DNA of 64,000 nt from Paramecium octaurelia (taxonomy: Eukaryota; Ciliophora; Oligohymenophorea; Peniculida; Parameciidae): positions 632,432 to 696,431 of the forward strand of contig CAJJDP010000011.1 in NCBI GenBank assembly GCA_905182995.1, read 5' to 3'. Under the pieces are notes generated by a model. The model had not been told where the DNA came from. It ran no database searches and saw only the letters and a list, made by a program, of their open reading frames with translations. The position numbers and the translations under genes were made by a program. This document shows positions 25,097-36,848 of this stretch, in pieces. The first letter of the stretch is position 1; the number at the start of each line of letters is the position of its first letter.

Positions 25097-25591
25097 ATGT
25101 CAACTCCTTAAACAAAATCAAAATTGGTTTAAACTTTTGGTAGAAAGAAGAATGCTGTAGCAAGTGCCAGCGTAAGAGAAGGAAAGGGTACTTGATACAA
25201 TTTAATCAAAGGTTTGGTTAGAGTGAATGGTGCTCCAATTGAATTAGTGAACCCAGCTCCTTTGAGACAAAAGGCTCTTGAACCACTCTTACTTCTTGGT
25301 TAAGTCAGAACAGGTAGATTAGACATCAGAGTCACTGTCAGAGGTGGTGGAAGCACTGCATAAATTTATGCCATCAGATAGGTAGAATGGCAATGATATA
25401 TTGTATAGGCTATTAGCAAAGGCATCGTGGCATACTACTAAAAATATGTAGATGAAACCTAAAAGAGAGAGATCAAAGATCTTTTATTGCAATATGATAG
25501 AACACTCTTAGTTGCTGATCCAAGAAGATGTGAACCAAGAAAGTTTGGTGGTAAGGGTGCCAGAGCCAGAAGACAAAAGAGTTATAGATGA
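25097..25591 (+). CDS. RPS16: 40S ribosomal protein uS9 (RPS16)
   Basis: The protein has 147 residues, the usual length for eukaryotic uS9. Introns lie at 25188-25211 (24 nt) and 25382-25408 (27 nt). The sequence reads [19 protein letters not shown], then [48 protein letters not shown] and [16 protein letters not shown], ending in the family tail [14 protein letters not shown]. The C-terminal Arg that reaches the P-site tRNA is present. Both introns are multiples of three and both contain an in-frame TGA, so retention would stop translation. Confidence 0.97.
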
Positions 25592-25940
25592 AAATTTTAA
25601 TCACAGTACATTAAAAATAATATAAATATTAATGGAATTTTAGTGCAGTTAGAGGATTCAACTAAGCAAGTCATTCTCTATTTATCTTGCAAATTGTTGA
25701 CTTTCATTATGTTATTACAGTGTTCATAACCTATACATGAGAATGCCAATAGTAAAATACAAAAATGATGGGTAATTATTCTAAATTATTTAAGAGTTGA
25801 ATTTTTGTTTTTGGGCAGTCTTATATGGTTTACGCAATTTTAAAGCATTATGAATATTCTTAAAAATGATTATCACACTAAGGAGTCAAATTATCTCTAA
25901 TTCTCTTGATCATTATCATTCTCAAAATTATAATAGATAA
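25592..25940. other. AT-rich gap, no gene seen
   Basis: This region follows RPS16. No frame holds together, although the right end merges into the decayed coding stretch that follows. Confidence 0.4.
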
Positions 25941-26734
25941 ATTGAAGAATGCTATGTGAGAACCTGCATTTTAGTTTTTAACTTATAGGCAATCTAAATG
26001 GTTGCTTAAATCAAATAGAGTAAATAGATTTGTAACTTAAATGTTCCAATAATGCTTACTATGCTTGTTTGAGAAGCAAAGAATTAAAAAATCACGATTT
26101 AGATTTAGAAGATATCGTTTAAAAATGACCTACATCGAAATAGTTATGTTTTAATTCAGTACTCTCTTTGTTAAAGAAAAAAATACTTAATTTTCTGACA
26201 GTAAATATTAGAGACTTCCTTTAATATGTAATTAAATTCAATAAAATTTAGCCATAATATATAATTCAAAACATCATAATTAAGCACAAAGATTACCTAA
26301 TGAATTGAAGTCAACAAACAAAATCACATAAAGCTCTACTAATTAATATTTTAATTTTCAAGAGTAATAAATCGTTATCCTAAAAGAATATGTTTTAAAT
26401 AATTAAAATAAAGGTCATAAAATTGAGCACATGATTATTATTTGATAAATTATTTGACAAGTTTTCAAGAACCGTTTTAGATTGCAAGCAAATCTTCCCT
26501 AAAATTATAATTAATTCTTTGGATCTCTAAGAAAATTATTAACGGAAATCTCTTGATTGTCTTTTAGTTTTTATAAAAAGATATCCTAAGACTTAATTTA
26601 GATTAATATTTATAATCAAAACATCTTCAATTGAATTCTAAATGAATAAATAGATAAGCTCAAAAAATGTGATGCTTAAATATCATATTGACTTTAATTA
26701 CTTTTTATTATATTAAATATACTATTTATAATGA
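25940..26734 (+). pseudogene. Decayed gene copy, helical-repeat-like reading
   Basis: One plus-strand frame reads as protein for about 260 codons (GNLNGCLNQIEQID, then NAYYACLRSKELKNH, LNFLTVNIRDFLQYVIKF, CLLVFIKRYPKTQFRLIFI) but is broken by in-frame TGAs near 26127, 26306 and 26432. The upstream part also needs a frame change near 25,970. A GT...AG segment could remove the first TGA; none of normal size removes the others. The composition suggests an alpha-helical repeat protein. I take it as a degenerating copy of an unidentified gene; an untypical intron set is the alternative. Confidence 0.4.
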
Positions 26735-27217
26735 ATTAGTATTCATTTTGTAGTCCAAAACCAAGGTTTATGCAAGTGAAAATGGATGAGGCAGAATAAA
26801 GAAGCTGGTCTAGAGAGTACAAAAAGAGAAGCGATTTTTTTTGTTTGTCATCAAAACCTTCAGCATCTCGACCATAGACAGTTGATTCTAAAATTGAAGG
26901 AAATAAGGCGATAAGATGCAACTCTAGAAAATAAAGATAGCATTCATTATAAGAATCTGACATAGGATGCCTTAGTTAAGATGTTTAGTTAGTTGATTAT
27001 TTAGTATTAATTATAATTAACGTAGTTTTAATTAAAAAATAGGTAATAAGATAGATATAAAAGTAGAATCTTAAAATTACATGAAAAAAAAACAAGAGTA
27101 TGGAAAAACTATAAATTTCCAGAGTTATTTTAAAGTATTAAAAACAGAAATGATAATTTTGATCCATTGATTATATTTGATAAAAAAAAAGAACCAATTC
27201 TGAATTATATTGCTTGA
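26731..27217 (+). CDS. Hypothetical basic protein, 154 residues
   Basis: This small unrecognised gene has a 22-nt intron at 27004-27025 and stop TGA 27215-27217. The sequence starts MNQYSFCSPKPRFMQVKM and is Lys/Arg/Ser-rich; a region after the intron (SRILKLHEKKTRVWKNYKF) is probably helical. There is no signal peptide or membrane segment. Its start codon overlaps the end of the decayed frame upstream. Confidence 0.65.
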
Positions 27218-27656
27218 TAATAATTTAATAAATTTGATGAACATTTGGAAGTTTATATTCTAAATTTTAAAAGAGCAAAATCAAATTATGTAAATAATTT
27301 CTTTTTTTATTTTTAATACTCTTATTTTAAGAAGTATTAGAATCAAAATTAAATATAAATCAGTAAACATCCTTTATTTCACTTTACATCTCTAAAAATA
27401 AAGAAGATTTTAAGTTAGGAAAATTAACAATTATTTTATATTTTTTTGAGTGATCCATTCTGATTAATGTAATTTCATTATCTTAAAATATAATAAAGAA
27501 TTATTATCCTTTTTAAATTTACTTTTATGTTAATACATTATTAAGGTTTATAATAATATTTTGCTCAATTATTGTTTTGAGAATCATATTCGAAGTTTAT
27601 TTACAGACTTGGTTTGTTATTTTTGTATTAACATTTAAGAATTACACTATATATGT
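27218..27656. other. AT-rich gap, no gene seen
   Basis: The sequence is A/T-rich with TGA stops in every frame. Nothing could be assigned. Confidence 0.5.
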
Positions 27657-28247
27657 ATGAATAATTACTTCGGATCTTAAAATACAACCCTTTCAAGCAA
27701 AACAAAAGGGCATATTCGTGAATATCTTGTAAAATGGTTTTCCACTCCAAATTTTGTGATTTATCCTTTGCAATGCCAGGTAAATTAAATTATAGTGTTA
27801 ACTTTATTATCATAATAATAGAAATTAGACAATGTGCTCAAATATAATGAATTGGATAATGGCAGTGAGTAGCCCATTTCAACTTGTGGCTGTTTATCAA
27901 ATTTAAAAGCAAATATAAATTTTTCCTTCCACACAGTCCTTAATCTGAAGTCGCTTTATGCATAGTTTGGTAAGCAAATCCTCATTGTGAACTAACCTTA
28001 AAGATTTTATGATATTTTTAGAGCATCTAAAAAATATGATAAACAGTAATTATTCAAAATTTTCATATCTAAGTATTATTTTGTTATTATATGTCCTTTG
28101 TTTTAAGTGTTGCCAATAAATGCTGAAAAGGAGTTTTATGGAAGGACACGAAATCCTGCAAAATAGTTCCATCCTTATTCATTAGGGTTTTAGAAAAACA
28201 ATGTAAATCTGTTAAATTATTTGGAATGGGTGAATTAATAATAATGA
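27657..28247 (+). CDS. Hypothetical protein, ~190 residues
   Basis: This unrecognised frame runs from ATG 27657 to TGA 28245-28247. It starts MNNYFGSQNTTLSSKTKGHI and continues REYLVKWFSTPNFVIYPLQC. A GT...AG segment of 27 nt near 27,797-27,823 could be an intron but is in phase and stop-free, so the length is 196 residues (unspliced) or 187. Later parts (FYGRTRNPAKQFHPYSLGF) have normal protein composition. It sits just upstream of a decayed SET/MYND-like region and could be part of the same old gene. Confidence 0.5.
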
Positions 28248-28319
28248 CTAATAGATAAACAACATACTTTCTCTAATTTTGATAAGTAAAAGACATTAAC
28301 CTCCCGATTTAAAAATTTA

Positions 28320-29100
28320 TTTTTCCATTTTTTATTATCCCATTGCCAAATCCAACAGTGCCAGGTTAAATTCTTGTTATAAGTAGAGATACTGAATTTT
28401 AGTTAAACAGTTAATCTATATATGAATCGTTAATGAAATATGGAGATAACATTTCTTATAGTATTATAATAATAATAAAATTAATTCTTCGTGATATATT
28501 ATGTTTATTAAATATTATTCATTCAATAATTTTGATTAACAATAAATTGTTTTACCATACCTCGTATTGATATGGAGCACTGTAATAAGATTTTAAGATA
28601 AAGTAATGAATTAGCTTAGATCTGCCTTTAATGAAGTTATCTAGCTGCATTATCGATTAAAAAGTTCGCCTATTACAATAAAGATTGCGTACCAAATAGA
28701 ATTCATTATCTAATTTGTTTCTATTTTTAAACAGTATCATAAAAATAATACAATTAAGTTGTAGAAAGTGACAACGAAAGCAAATTAATTTTTATAATTA
28801 GGAAGCCAAACAAATAATTAAAATTCTATTTGAATTTAATTCTTTGGTTTAATAGCTTGTTAAAATTGTTAACTAAGTTTATTAATTAGTGGTGTAAAAA
28901 TGTGAATATTTTTTGGAGAAATTATTGACTTAACTTATCTAAGAATGGTGACTAATGAATAGAGTTAAGTACAAAGGTAATCAAAAATAGCTAACGGCTT
29001 ATGAAAAATGATAAAAACATTCATAAAATAATTTTTTAGTATTAAAAATTATGAATAAGATAAACTGAAACAATATGATAATTATTTTAAGGGCTCTAAA
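28320..29100 (+). pseudogene. Decayed gene, possible SET/MYND (SMYD-like) remnant
   Basis: Protein-like fragments occur in changing frames. FFIIPLPNPTVPGQILVISR near 28,330-28,390 resembles the start of a SET domain. SIKKFAYYNKDCVPNRIHYL near 28,650-28,710 resembles a MYND zinc finger that has lost several cysteines. A Leu/Val/Gln-rich stretch near 28,820-28,950 ends in TGA. In-frame TGAs and frame changes prevent a single gene model. The call is pattern-based and weak. Confidence 0.3.
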
Positions 29101-29484
29101 ATTAAGCAATCCTTTTATAATAAAATTATATCGACTTATTAATTAATTTTTTCCTTTTATCCCTTGAAATCTATAACAGATAAGGATTTTTAAGGAAATA
29201 TCATTGTAGAAATTTTGATTTTCTAAATCTAAATAATATTTAATTTTGATATAAATTGAATATATTAAAAGAAAAAGAGATTAAACATTGTTAAAATAAC
29301 GAATTTATATTGTATATTTGAATAACGAGGTTTTTTTTATTTTTAATATTTGGTATTTCTAAAATTCTAATCATATTTTATCATGATCCAAATGAAAACA
29401 TTATGTTATTTAAAATGATACATCAATTTGACAGAATTGTTATATCAAATTACTGTAGTAATTAATATTTATTATAAATCAAGA

Positions 29485-31886
29485 ATGTTAACAAAGTCCC
29501 AATAATGTATTTATTAAGTGATTTAATTAGTTTTTAGACAGATTGATCTGTTCGGACAAAGCATTTCCCTAAATTTAAATGGAGAGGATCTATACAAAAC
29601 AGGTGGAGGAGGGTTTTTATCTTGCATGATCGTGGCCATTGTTGCTATATTCTTTTAATCAAATATAATCGATTTCTTAGGAAAGACTAATATCTCTGCA
29701 GACTCTTAAATAGTATTCGAAGAAAACCCTGATAGACTTAAATTTACTTCAGATAATTTTATGTTTGCTGTTTCAATCGAATAAAGTACAGCCTTCAATA
29801 CAAATCCATTTTTTAACATTTCAATAAAAGCAAGGTAAATTCATTTAACAAATTAAGAACTTATGTAAGATTGAGCAATGGAACAACAATAAAATATGAA
29901 AATCTAACCAATTTGATTCCATGTACTTTGGATAGATTTCAAAAAATATTCGATAAATATGATCTTAATTTTACAGATCAATACAATTAATTAGGATTGT
30001 CCACATGGCTCTGTCCAGAGTATTAACTATATAAATTACATAGTCTTAATTACTCTTTAACAGTCGGTGGAAGATATTCAAGCGAATATTTAGACTTTGC
30101 CAAAATCGAAATAACCGATTGTAAAAATGATACTTCTAAAAATGCCTATTTAACTTGGCATCCATCATGTGCATCCAAGGATGTTATGGATAAATATTTG
30201 TCAAGTGAAGGTTCTTATAGAATAAGAATGTACATCATTTATTTTTTTAAGTAGATATATGACAAATACAGTGGTCAATCCATCAAAGCCTACAGATTAC
30301 ATTCAGGGCTACTTGGATGATGAAGTCTACTTTTAATTTGTTCCTACTAAGCTATCTCGGTAATCAGATATATTTTTTAAAAAATACCAAATACGCACTG
30401 ATTAAAGTTTAGTTCCAGTATTTGATGATGAATAAATTGAAAATGTATTTACGAAAGAACCTGCAGATTTTAGAGATATAACCACTCTAGGATCACCAAC
30501 AGACAAATAATATATAGCTTTGTATTTTAGAAGAAGTCCTTACACAAAATATATCACAAGATAATTTTAAAAAGTAGATGACCTATTGTCATACTTAGGT
30601 GGATTTGTTAATATAGTCGTTGTATTTTTGGGTTTTTTTGTTGGTTTCTATAATAAATAGCAATGTAAAACTTATTATTCAAATATTGTATAGATCTAAT
30701 AGAACTTGCTAATAAAGTTTATGACTTTAATTTTGACAACAGCAAAAATCCCTAAAAGCTCTAAAATGATGATTTGGTTAAATAAATCACTCAGATTAAG
30801 AAAAAGACCTAGAAGTTTAAAGCTTTGGAAAAAGTAGATTCAGGTTTGCCTCATAAAAAGTCACTCACTTAACCTTTATAGGATGATGAAATAAAGATAC
30901 AAGTATTTAATGAAGAATCTCCTCATAATTCATTAAACTAGAAGCAGATGATCAAGAATACATCCTCTGAAATTAAGTCAGAATTTCAAAAATAATAAGA
31001 AGAAATTATCTCTAAACTTGGTTTTAAGAGTCGGAAAGAATATTTAACATCTTAGATTTCTTAGGTTCTCACTAAAGCTAGGCCCATTTAATTTACTTTT
31101 AAATTCCTTTGCCATCAAATGACTGGGGGAAGATGCTTTAAAGACAATACTTCTATACTTCTTATGAAGGCTGTGTAAATTTTCAAATTAATTTATTAAT
31201 AGAGATAAAATAAATTCTGACATTGATATATACGTTATTTTGGAAAAAGTTAAAGAAATCAATCTATTAAAAGAATTAATGCTTGATAAAAATTAATAAA
31301 TTCTATTTAATTTTGCTCCAAAATAGGTTATTACTCTAAAAGATGAAAAAAAACTCCCTAGTAGAGTTGAAGTCTATACGTAATCTTCTATTATAAGTTA
31401 GATAAAAATTGACAGAAAATTCGAATTAATCAATGTCTGTTGGCAATATTGCATAGTTGGCTATGAAGAAACATACGGATGCTGTAAAAGCAGCTATTCC
31501 TGTATCTGTTAAAGCATATCAAAAACTATATAAGGTATAAAGATATTATTGAGAAGGCTTATGATAAAATAAATGATCCTTAAAAGGAATTAGGTAGAGT
31601 AAATCATATACTAATTGAAAAATTAGGGAAAGAAATTCGAGATATTTTTGAAGTTTCTTAATTCATAGATTTTGATCTTGTGGAATAAAAATTGAGTCAT
31701 AGAGTTAAATATATACTTAGAAAGAAAGTAAAATAAATGAGGCAGAGCAAATCAAAATCTGCGTTCAAAAAAGACTTTGATGAGGAATCCTCCGATAATG
31801 TAGGGCTTTTTAGTTAAGAAAGGAATAAACCTGAAGACAGTGAAATATTGCAGAGAGAAATTTTATTCCCTCATCGAAATTTGTGA
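29485..31886 (+). CDS. Ciliate two-pass transmembrane family protein
   Basis: The protein has 743 residues in eight exons; introns are 29507-29530, 29835-29857, 30230-30251, 30665-30693, 31175-31202, 31380-31401 and 31535-31556, and the total is exactly 744 codons. The opening FFRQIDLFGQSISLNLNG and TGGGGFLSCMIVAIVAIFF give membrane segment 1. A ~280-residue extracellular part follows, with spaced Cys and several N-x-S/T sites. YLGGFVNIVVVFLGFFVGFY is membrane segment 2, then IELANKVYDFNFD and a long cytoplasmic tail with the family blocks FKFLCHQMTG and DKINSDIDIYVILEKVKEI. This layout belongs to a large uncharacterised ciliate family. The function is unknown. A separate small gene starting at 31433 is possible but less likely, because a normal intron joins the frames. 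Confidence 0.8.
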
Positions 31887-31948
31887 AATACTGAAAAAGA
31901 TTTGCTTATTAATGCATATTTATACAATATTATATTTTTGACTATTTC

Positions 31949-32413
31949 TCAAATCAATTCGACTGAATCCAAAATGACTTTGCTTTCTTTATTTGCAACA
32001 CTAAGGAAAAGACTTAAATCACTTACATATGCTTTTGCCATTCTAGACACGTCTTTTTGAATGACAATATAACCTTTGATAATATAATCACTTTACTTTA
32101 TGTTGGAATATTATTTTCGACATATTCAACAGCTTATCTTCCCTTTAGAGTTCTGCTCAAAGCTTGCTTTGCACAATACCAATTGATGTCATGAATCTCA
32201 GCTCCAGCTAAATTCATTGCCCAGGTTTATTTATTTTCTTATTTTAATCTAAAAAATACATCTAACTGGATAGGCTTTGAAAATTCTTTAATAGTATGGG
32301 ACTGGCCATTAAGATGTTGACATAACTCTATCGACAATAGGTCTTTCATGGATAGGTCCCCACAAGGCTCCAGAAAAGCATGCTACTGATTTACTATGTG
32401 TGAGACGAATCAT
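31949..32413 (-). CDS. Hypothetical small protein, 139 residues
   Basis: The gene is read from ATG 32413 with introns at 32238-32259 (22 nt) and 32074-32096 (23 nt), ending at TGA 31951-31949. The N-terminus is basic and lacks acidic residues (MIRLTHSKSVACFSGALWGP), compatible with mitochondrial import. Then come WPVPYYQRIFKAYPVR and an Ala-rich helical part (WAMNLAGAEIHDINWYCAKQ). The family is not recognised. A further GTAAGT...TTAG segment near 31,997-32,022 could be spliced but would worsen the reading. Confidence 0.6.
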
Positions 32414-32489
32414 TTTAATTATTTTTAATATAAATATATTAACTATATAAAACTTCAGAATTTTTCATTGGTTTTGTTATCAAAATAGG

Positions 32490-33960
32490 AATTATAGTCA
32501 AGATATCATTTTAGTCCATTAGACTGAAATGATATCCATTTAAAAGTAGTGATAATAAGCATTGACAACATGTATCGATAGGTATGTAGTCCCAATATAA
32601 TTAAATAATATTGAAGTTATTATTTGCAATCTTTGTTTTCGGATTTTTTAGTGAGTTTAATCCACACCTATTTAATCCAAATTAAGCATGTCGAATAAGA
32701 AATAAATACCCAAAGAATAATTAGAATTTCCCTTATAAAGAAGGTGTGATATGCAGAGACAATCATCATTCAAAAAGTTGCTACCTATCATCTTCCATGT
32801 TATAAATCAACAATTTATCCATATAATTTAATGCCTACCATACATCGACCTAATTCTAATTAAAATGTTTTTAAAATTTAAATGCTACTTTTTTCATTGA
32901 TAAGGAGGCAATATGTCAGTCTTACATTAAGCATCACTTTAAGTATCATCAATTATCAAATATAGTTCATCATTTTAATAATTTATTTTAAATTATGTAA
33001 GTCTCCTTCAGAACCAATTTCCAATTTTAAATAATTTCTTCTTAAAATTTAAATTCTTGTTTCCGCTGATATGGAAGAAACTTTCTATTCTTCCAATTTC
33101 AATCTAATAAATTCATCGTTTTCTTCATCCTGATAAATAGCTAGACTATACTTGTAACTAAATCCTATGGAACTTATAAAATAAAGATAGTTTGCAATGT
33201 AAATCCATTTTCAATAGATTGCTTCACATCTCTGAAAACTCCACTCCAATCTTCAGGACCTCTTGCAGGACCCATTCTCAAAACATTAATAGTTTAAATT
33301 ACATTATTTTTAATCTATAAATTATTTAAAGATTGGAATGTCCCATATTCAAAACCATTATTAAAAATAAAACAATTCCATTTTCTCTGTTTTGATCATA
33401 ATCCATTTTATGAAGATCAGAAAGGAATTGCTTTATAAAATTACCAGTATTAAGGAGTATAAGTAAGTAAAAGTTTATTAAATGAATAAATAATTCCTGC
33501 TTATCAACAATTAATTAACTAATTATTCGCCCACCTGTTTCTGCAATTACTCAATAATTCTGTTAAAGGTTAAGAATCATAAACTTCAATTTCTTTTATT
33601 AATGATTAATGCTCATTAATGAACAATTATTGTTGTCTTTTCAAAACTTTCACCGCCTTTCCTATGAATAGTATTTTATCAGCAATTTGTAAACCTAAAA
33701 GATTTTATGGTAACATTTGGATATTTAATGTGAATGAGGTATCCCAATTATATTCATGCTAATCAGTTTTATTATTCTCATCTATTCTTTAATTGAAAAT
33801 CTCATCTGAAGATTCTAAAATTTAACCAAACTATAACCAAGAGGATAAATATTAAAATAGTTCCTCATAGCAGGCTGACAAAATATCTAATAAATTAATT
33901 TGAGTCTGTCCTTTCCTGTCAGAGTTCTTTCATAAAGATAATATAGTATTTATCGCCATG
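32490..33960 (-). pseudogene. GCP4-like gamma-tubulin complex remnant plus unknown tail
   Basis: The minus strand near 33,925-33,430 reads RKGQTQINLLDILSACYEEL, then LFQYLSSWLQFGQ, FTLNIQMLPQNLLGLQIADK and ILFIGKAVKVLKRQ. This matches the middle of gamma-tubulin complex component 4 (LPSYIPVRVAEKILFVGESV in human). The N-terminal ~200 residues of such a protein are absent. The frame shifts near 33,930, and near 33,519-33,534, where only a 16-nt GT...AG could repair it. Downstream pieces read in other frames, including a vWA-like stretch (VLRMGPARGPEDWSGVF near 33,280) and DELYLIIDDTQSDAQCK. I take this as a truncated, decaying copy; a real gene with untypical splicing cannot be excluded. Confidence 0.42.
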
Positions 33961-34385
33961 CATATTGTATTATTGTATTATATTAATGGATGTATGTAAA
34001 TTCAATAGAATTTATAATATGCTAATAACCCTAAATTTCATTATGAGTAATAAGTCACTAATGATACCTTAATTATCTTTTTAAGAAATTTTAATTATAA
34101 TTGAACAAAATAGAATTAGATTTAATCAATTCATATTTATTGAATATCTTATTCTAAAATGAATATGATGGAGTCAACTAATCAAAGTTATGTAAACTGA
34201 TACGAAATTAGTTCATTATTTTTTTTACATAGAATTGTAATTTTTAATACAAATAATAACAATATCCAAAAGCAAACTTATAAGCTTTTATTTGTAAATA
34301 TAGTTATATAAGTGTTATTTTTACCAGAATTTAAGCTATTTTTGAGTTTTTTGTAATTGTATTAGTTTAGATAAATATTTAAATA
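33961..34385. other. Divergent AT-rich gap, no gene seen
   Basis: This gap lies between the GCP4-like remnant (-) and the next plus-strand gene. No frame, repeat or RNA gene was recognised. Confidence 0.5.
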
Positions 34386-35373
34386 ATGAGTGTGTGTAAC
34401 AAAAATTATTTATAGGAAACATTCCCACAATATGTTGATGATTAACTAAACAGAGTTGCTGAAGGAGACAGGAACTTGGATAAGTAGATTTAATAACTTA
34501 ATAGAGATCATAGAGAATTTTTAACATAATTGACATTTTGAGTGAGCTTAAAGTTTTATCCTCTGGGTTAGCCACTAAATTAAAAACTTAAGAAGGATTT
34601 ATGTTATTCCCATAAATTATATCTGAAAAGTACATAATTGAATTTAAAGATATCAAATCTTGTAAATTGAGAAAGAACGAACCCTCTTATTTTTAAGCTT
34701 GGGCATTTGTGAATTTAGAATTAGTACATTGTCTATATATATTTAGATCGATATGTACAAGTTACAAACATTTTTGCGCTTTTTGTGTATTTTAGCATAT
34801 TTTGAGTGCAAAAAATATTTTGAGACATTTCTTATAGATTATAAGTCCAAATATGAAAACGATCTCTTTAAAGTGTTTTTACTCTTGTAAACTCAAAAAA
34901 AAGAATTTTAAATAGAAGCAGATAACTTCTTCCTTCAATTAATAGAGAAATGTGAATGCAAAAATAATTAGTTCATTTCATATATGACTAAATTCTGTAA
35001 AGAAAAGAATATGTCAAAATGCTTGGGATATTTGGAATCAATAAAATCAACGAACAAGGTTTCCTCTGAAAAAAGAAAGGGTTTTCGAAAATTTAAAGAA
35101 GAACTGGTGAAAAAAGAGTCACTGTAAGAATCACAATAAACCTCTCAATAAATTGTAATTTAACCTTAAAACACCTCTTAAATCATAAAGAGACGTTCAT
35201 CAATTTTTCCAAGGAAATCATTGGATTAATAAAGCCAATTGATCTAATTTTAGGAATCAGCAAAGGATTTGATAAAATCTATTGGAATGAATAGACCATC
35301 ATTGACAATGAGAACAATGAAGGATGGGATCAATCACAAATATAAGGTAATAAAGTGTTATTTATGTGAGTGA
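34386..35373 (+). CDS. Hypothetical protein with Cys/Lys-rich middle, 313 residues
   Basis: The gene starts at ATG 34386. Introns at 34484-34506 (23 nt, ending GAG) and 34724-34746 (23 nt) keep the frame to TGA 35371-35373. The N-terminal ~110 residues are helical (IIDILSELKVLSSGLATKLK). Then come FVNLELIDMYKLQTFLRFL and a helical domain with spaced Cys (ECKKYFETF, KCECKNNQFISYM). The last ~110 residues are Ser/Gln/Lys-rich, with KRRSSIFPRKS and SIGMNRPSLTMRTMKDG as possible phosphorylation sites. The family is not recognised. Confidence 0.7.
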
Positions 35374-35599
35374 AGCGTGAAAATGACAATAGACAATAAA
35401 GATATATATAGAGTGAAATGAATTAGCAGAGATAATTTCATGAAGAGGTTTGTCGAAAATTGGAGATAGTACAAAGGAGGAGGGTTGCTTGTTGGAATTC
35501 TGATTGTTTGGCTCCTGAAACTCCTGAAATTTACAGTGATTGATTGTGGGGGGAATTGATAATCGTATAAAGTCGTTTTTATTAATTAATATTAAAATC

Positions 35600-36721
35600 A
35601 TGAAATCCTTAATCTTGATTGCCCTCATTGCTGTAGCCTTTACAGCCCGAGTTTAAGAGAGAAACATGGCTAAAGTCTAGGCTGATTTAGCTAAAAGCAC
35701 ATACGGAAAGGCATTACTTCATTTGGTTGAGTTACACTCAATGGCAGGTGGACCAGTCTAAGAGTTAATCGATGCTATCGAAGAACTCATAAATGACTTA
35801 GAGGAGGAATTGGAAACATTAGAATTCAATTTCTAAGTGAGAACAAACGAACATAATGCACTTGTTGTCTCTCTTGAGTAAGACATCCAAGATGCAGTTA
35901 TTGGTATTTCGAAAATCTATGTATAGACGTCAACAACACATAAGACACTCTTGATAATTTACTTTATCCAAGAAGAAATCAAATCTAAAGCAAAATTGAT
36001 ACCGTTATTGGATACTAAGAGGAAAACAGAAAGAACTATGATGAAGCAGTCCTTGTTAGAGAATAAGAGCATGAAGCATTCGAAGCCTAAGTTGCTGAAT
36101 TAAACGATGCAACAGCTTCAGTTGACGATGCCCTTGCCCTTCTTGCCTCATTGACCAATCCATCATTATTGTAAATCAAGAGATTCTAAAATACTTTGAA
36201 AAACATTGAAAATAAATTGAGATCAAGATCCAGAATGGCTCCCATGATCAAGGCTCTCATCAGCTTAGCTTCCAACCAAAACTTTTCAAATCAAGATGTC
36301 TTGAAATCTATTGTCGATGCTCTTAATGATTTCAGAAATGCTGTTGTTGATTAAATCAACGATTTAACAGCCTAAGAAGCTCAAGATGTCCTTGACCATG
36401 AAGCTTACCTTGAGTAATTGGATGAAGAATTTGCAGAGTTCGGAAGACAAATTGACAGAGCAACCGTAGATTTGACTGCTACCAATGGTACTAAATATCA
36501 AATAGCTTTTAGAAAAGATCGACTCAATGGTTGAATTCAGAGACTAAAGAGCTGCTGATTAAAAGCAATACACTGCTGAATTAGAATTGGAGAACAACAC
36601 CTATGCTGAAGAAACTGATATTTACACCAATACCAAGAATGAATTCACTAGAGAATTGGGAGTCAGCGAATAAGCTTTATCACTCGTTTAAAGTGTTGAT
36701 TTCTCAAACATCAAGGTTTGA
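35600..36721 (+). CDS. Trichocyst matrix protein (TMP)
   Basis: This is a secretory-granule core protein of the Paramecium trichocyst matrix family. The precursors are processed and crystallise into the expandable trichocyst body. The model is 357 residues, a typical TMP precursor length. It starts with a signal peptide (MKSLILIALIAVAFTARVQ). Introns at 35904-35926 (23 nt) and 36488-36512 (25 nt) restore one frame. Family blocks: ALLHLVELHSMAGGPVQELI, DTLDNLLYPRRNQI, DALALLASLTNPSL, KALISLASNQNFSNQDV, and long acidic amphipathic helices to the end. A processing site is likely in the basic stretch NKLRSRSRMAP. The encoded protein has few or no Cys, as in this family. Confidence 0.93.
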
Positions 36722-36848
36722 TATTAATAAATAAATACATCAATTATTACAATCGTATTCTAATATTAATCCATTTCTTGTATTAAGACATTTTATTCTT
36801 CATTTATCATAATAGAGTAATAAGATAATATTCTATAATAATATTCAA

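Noticed and set aside
31433..31886. Separate small gene starting MSVGNIAQLAMKKH
   Set aside because: A canonical 22-nt intron (31380-31401) joins this frame to the transmembrane-family gene, whose C-terminal layout it fits.
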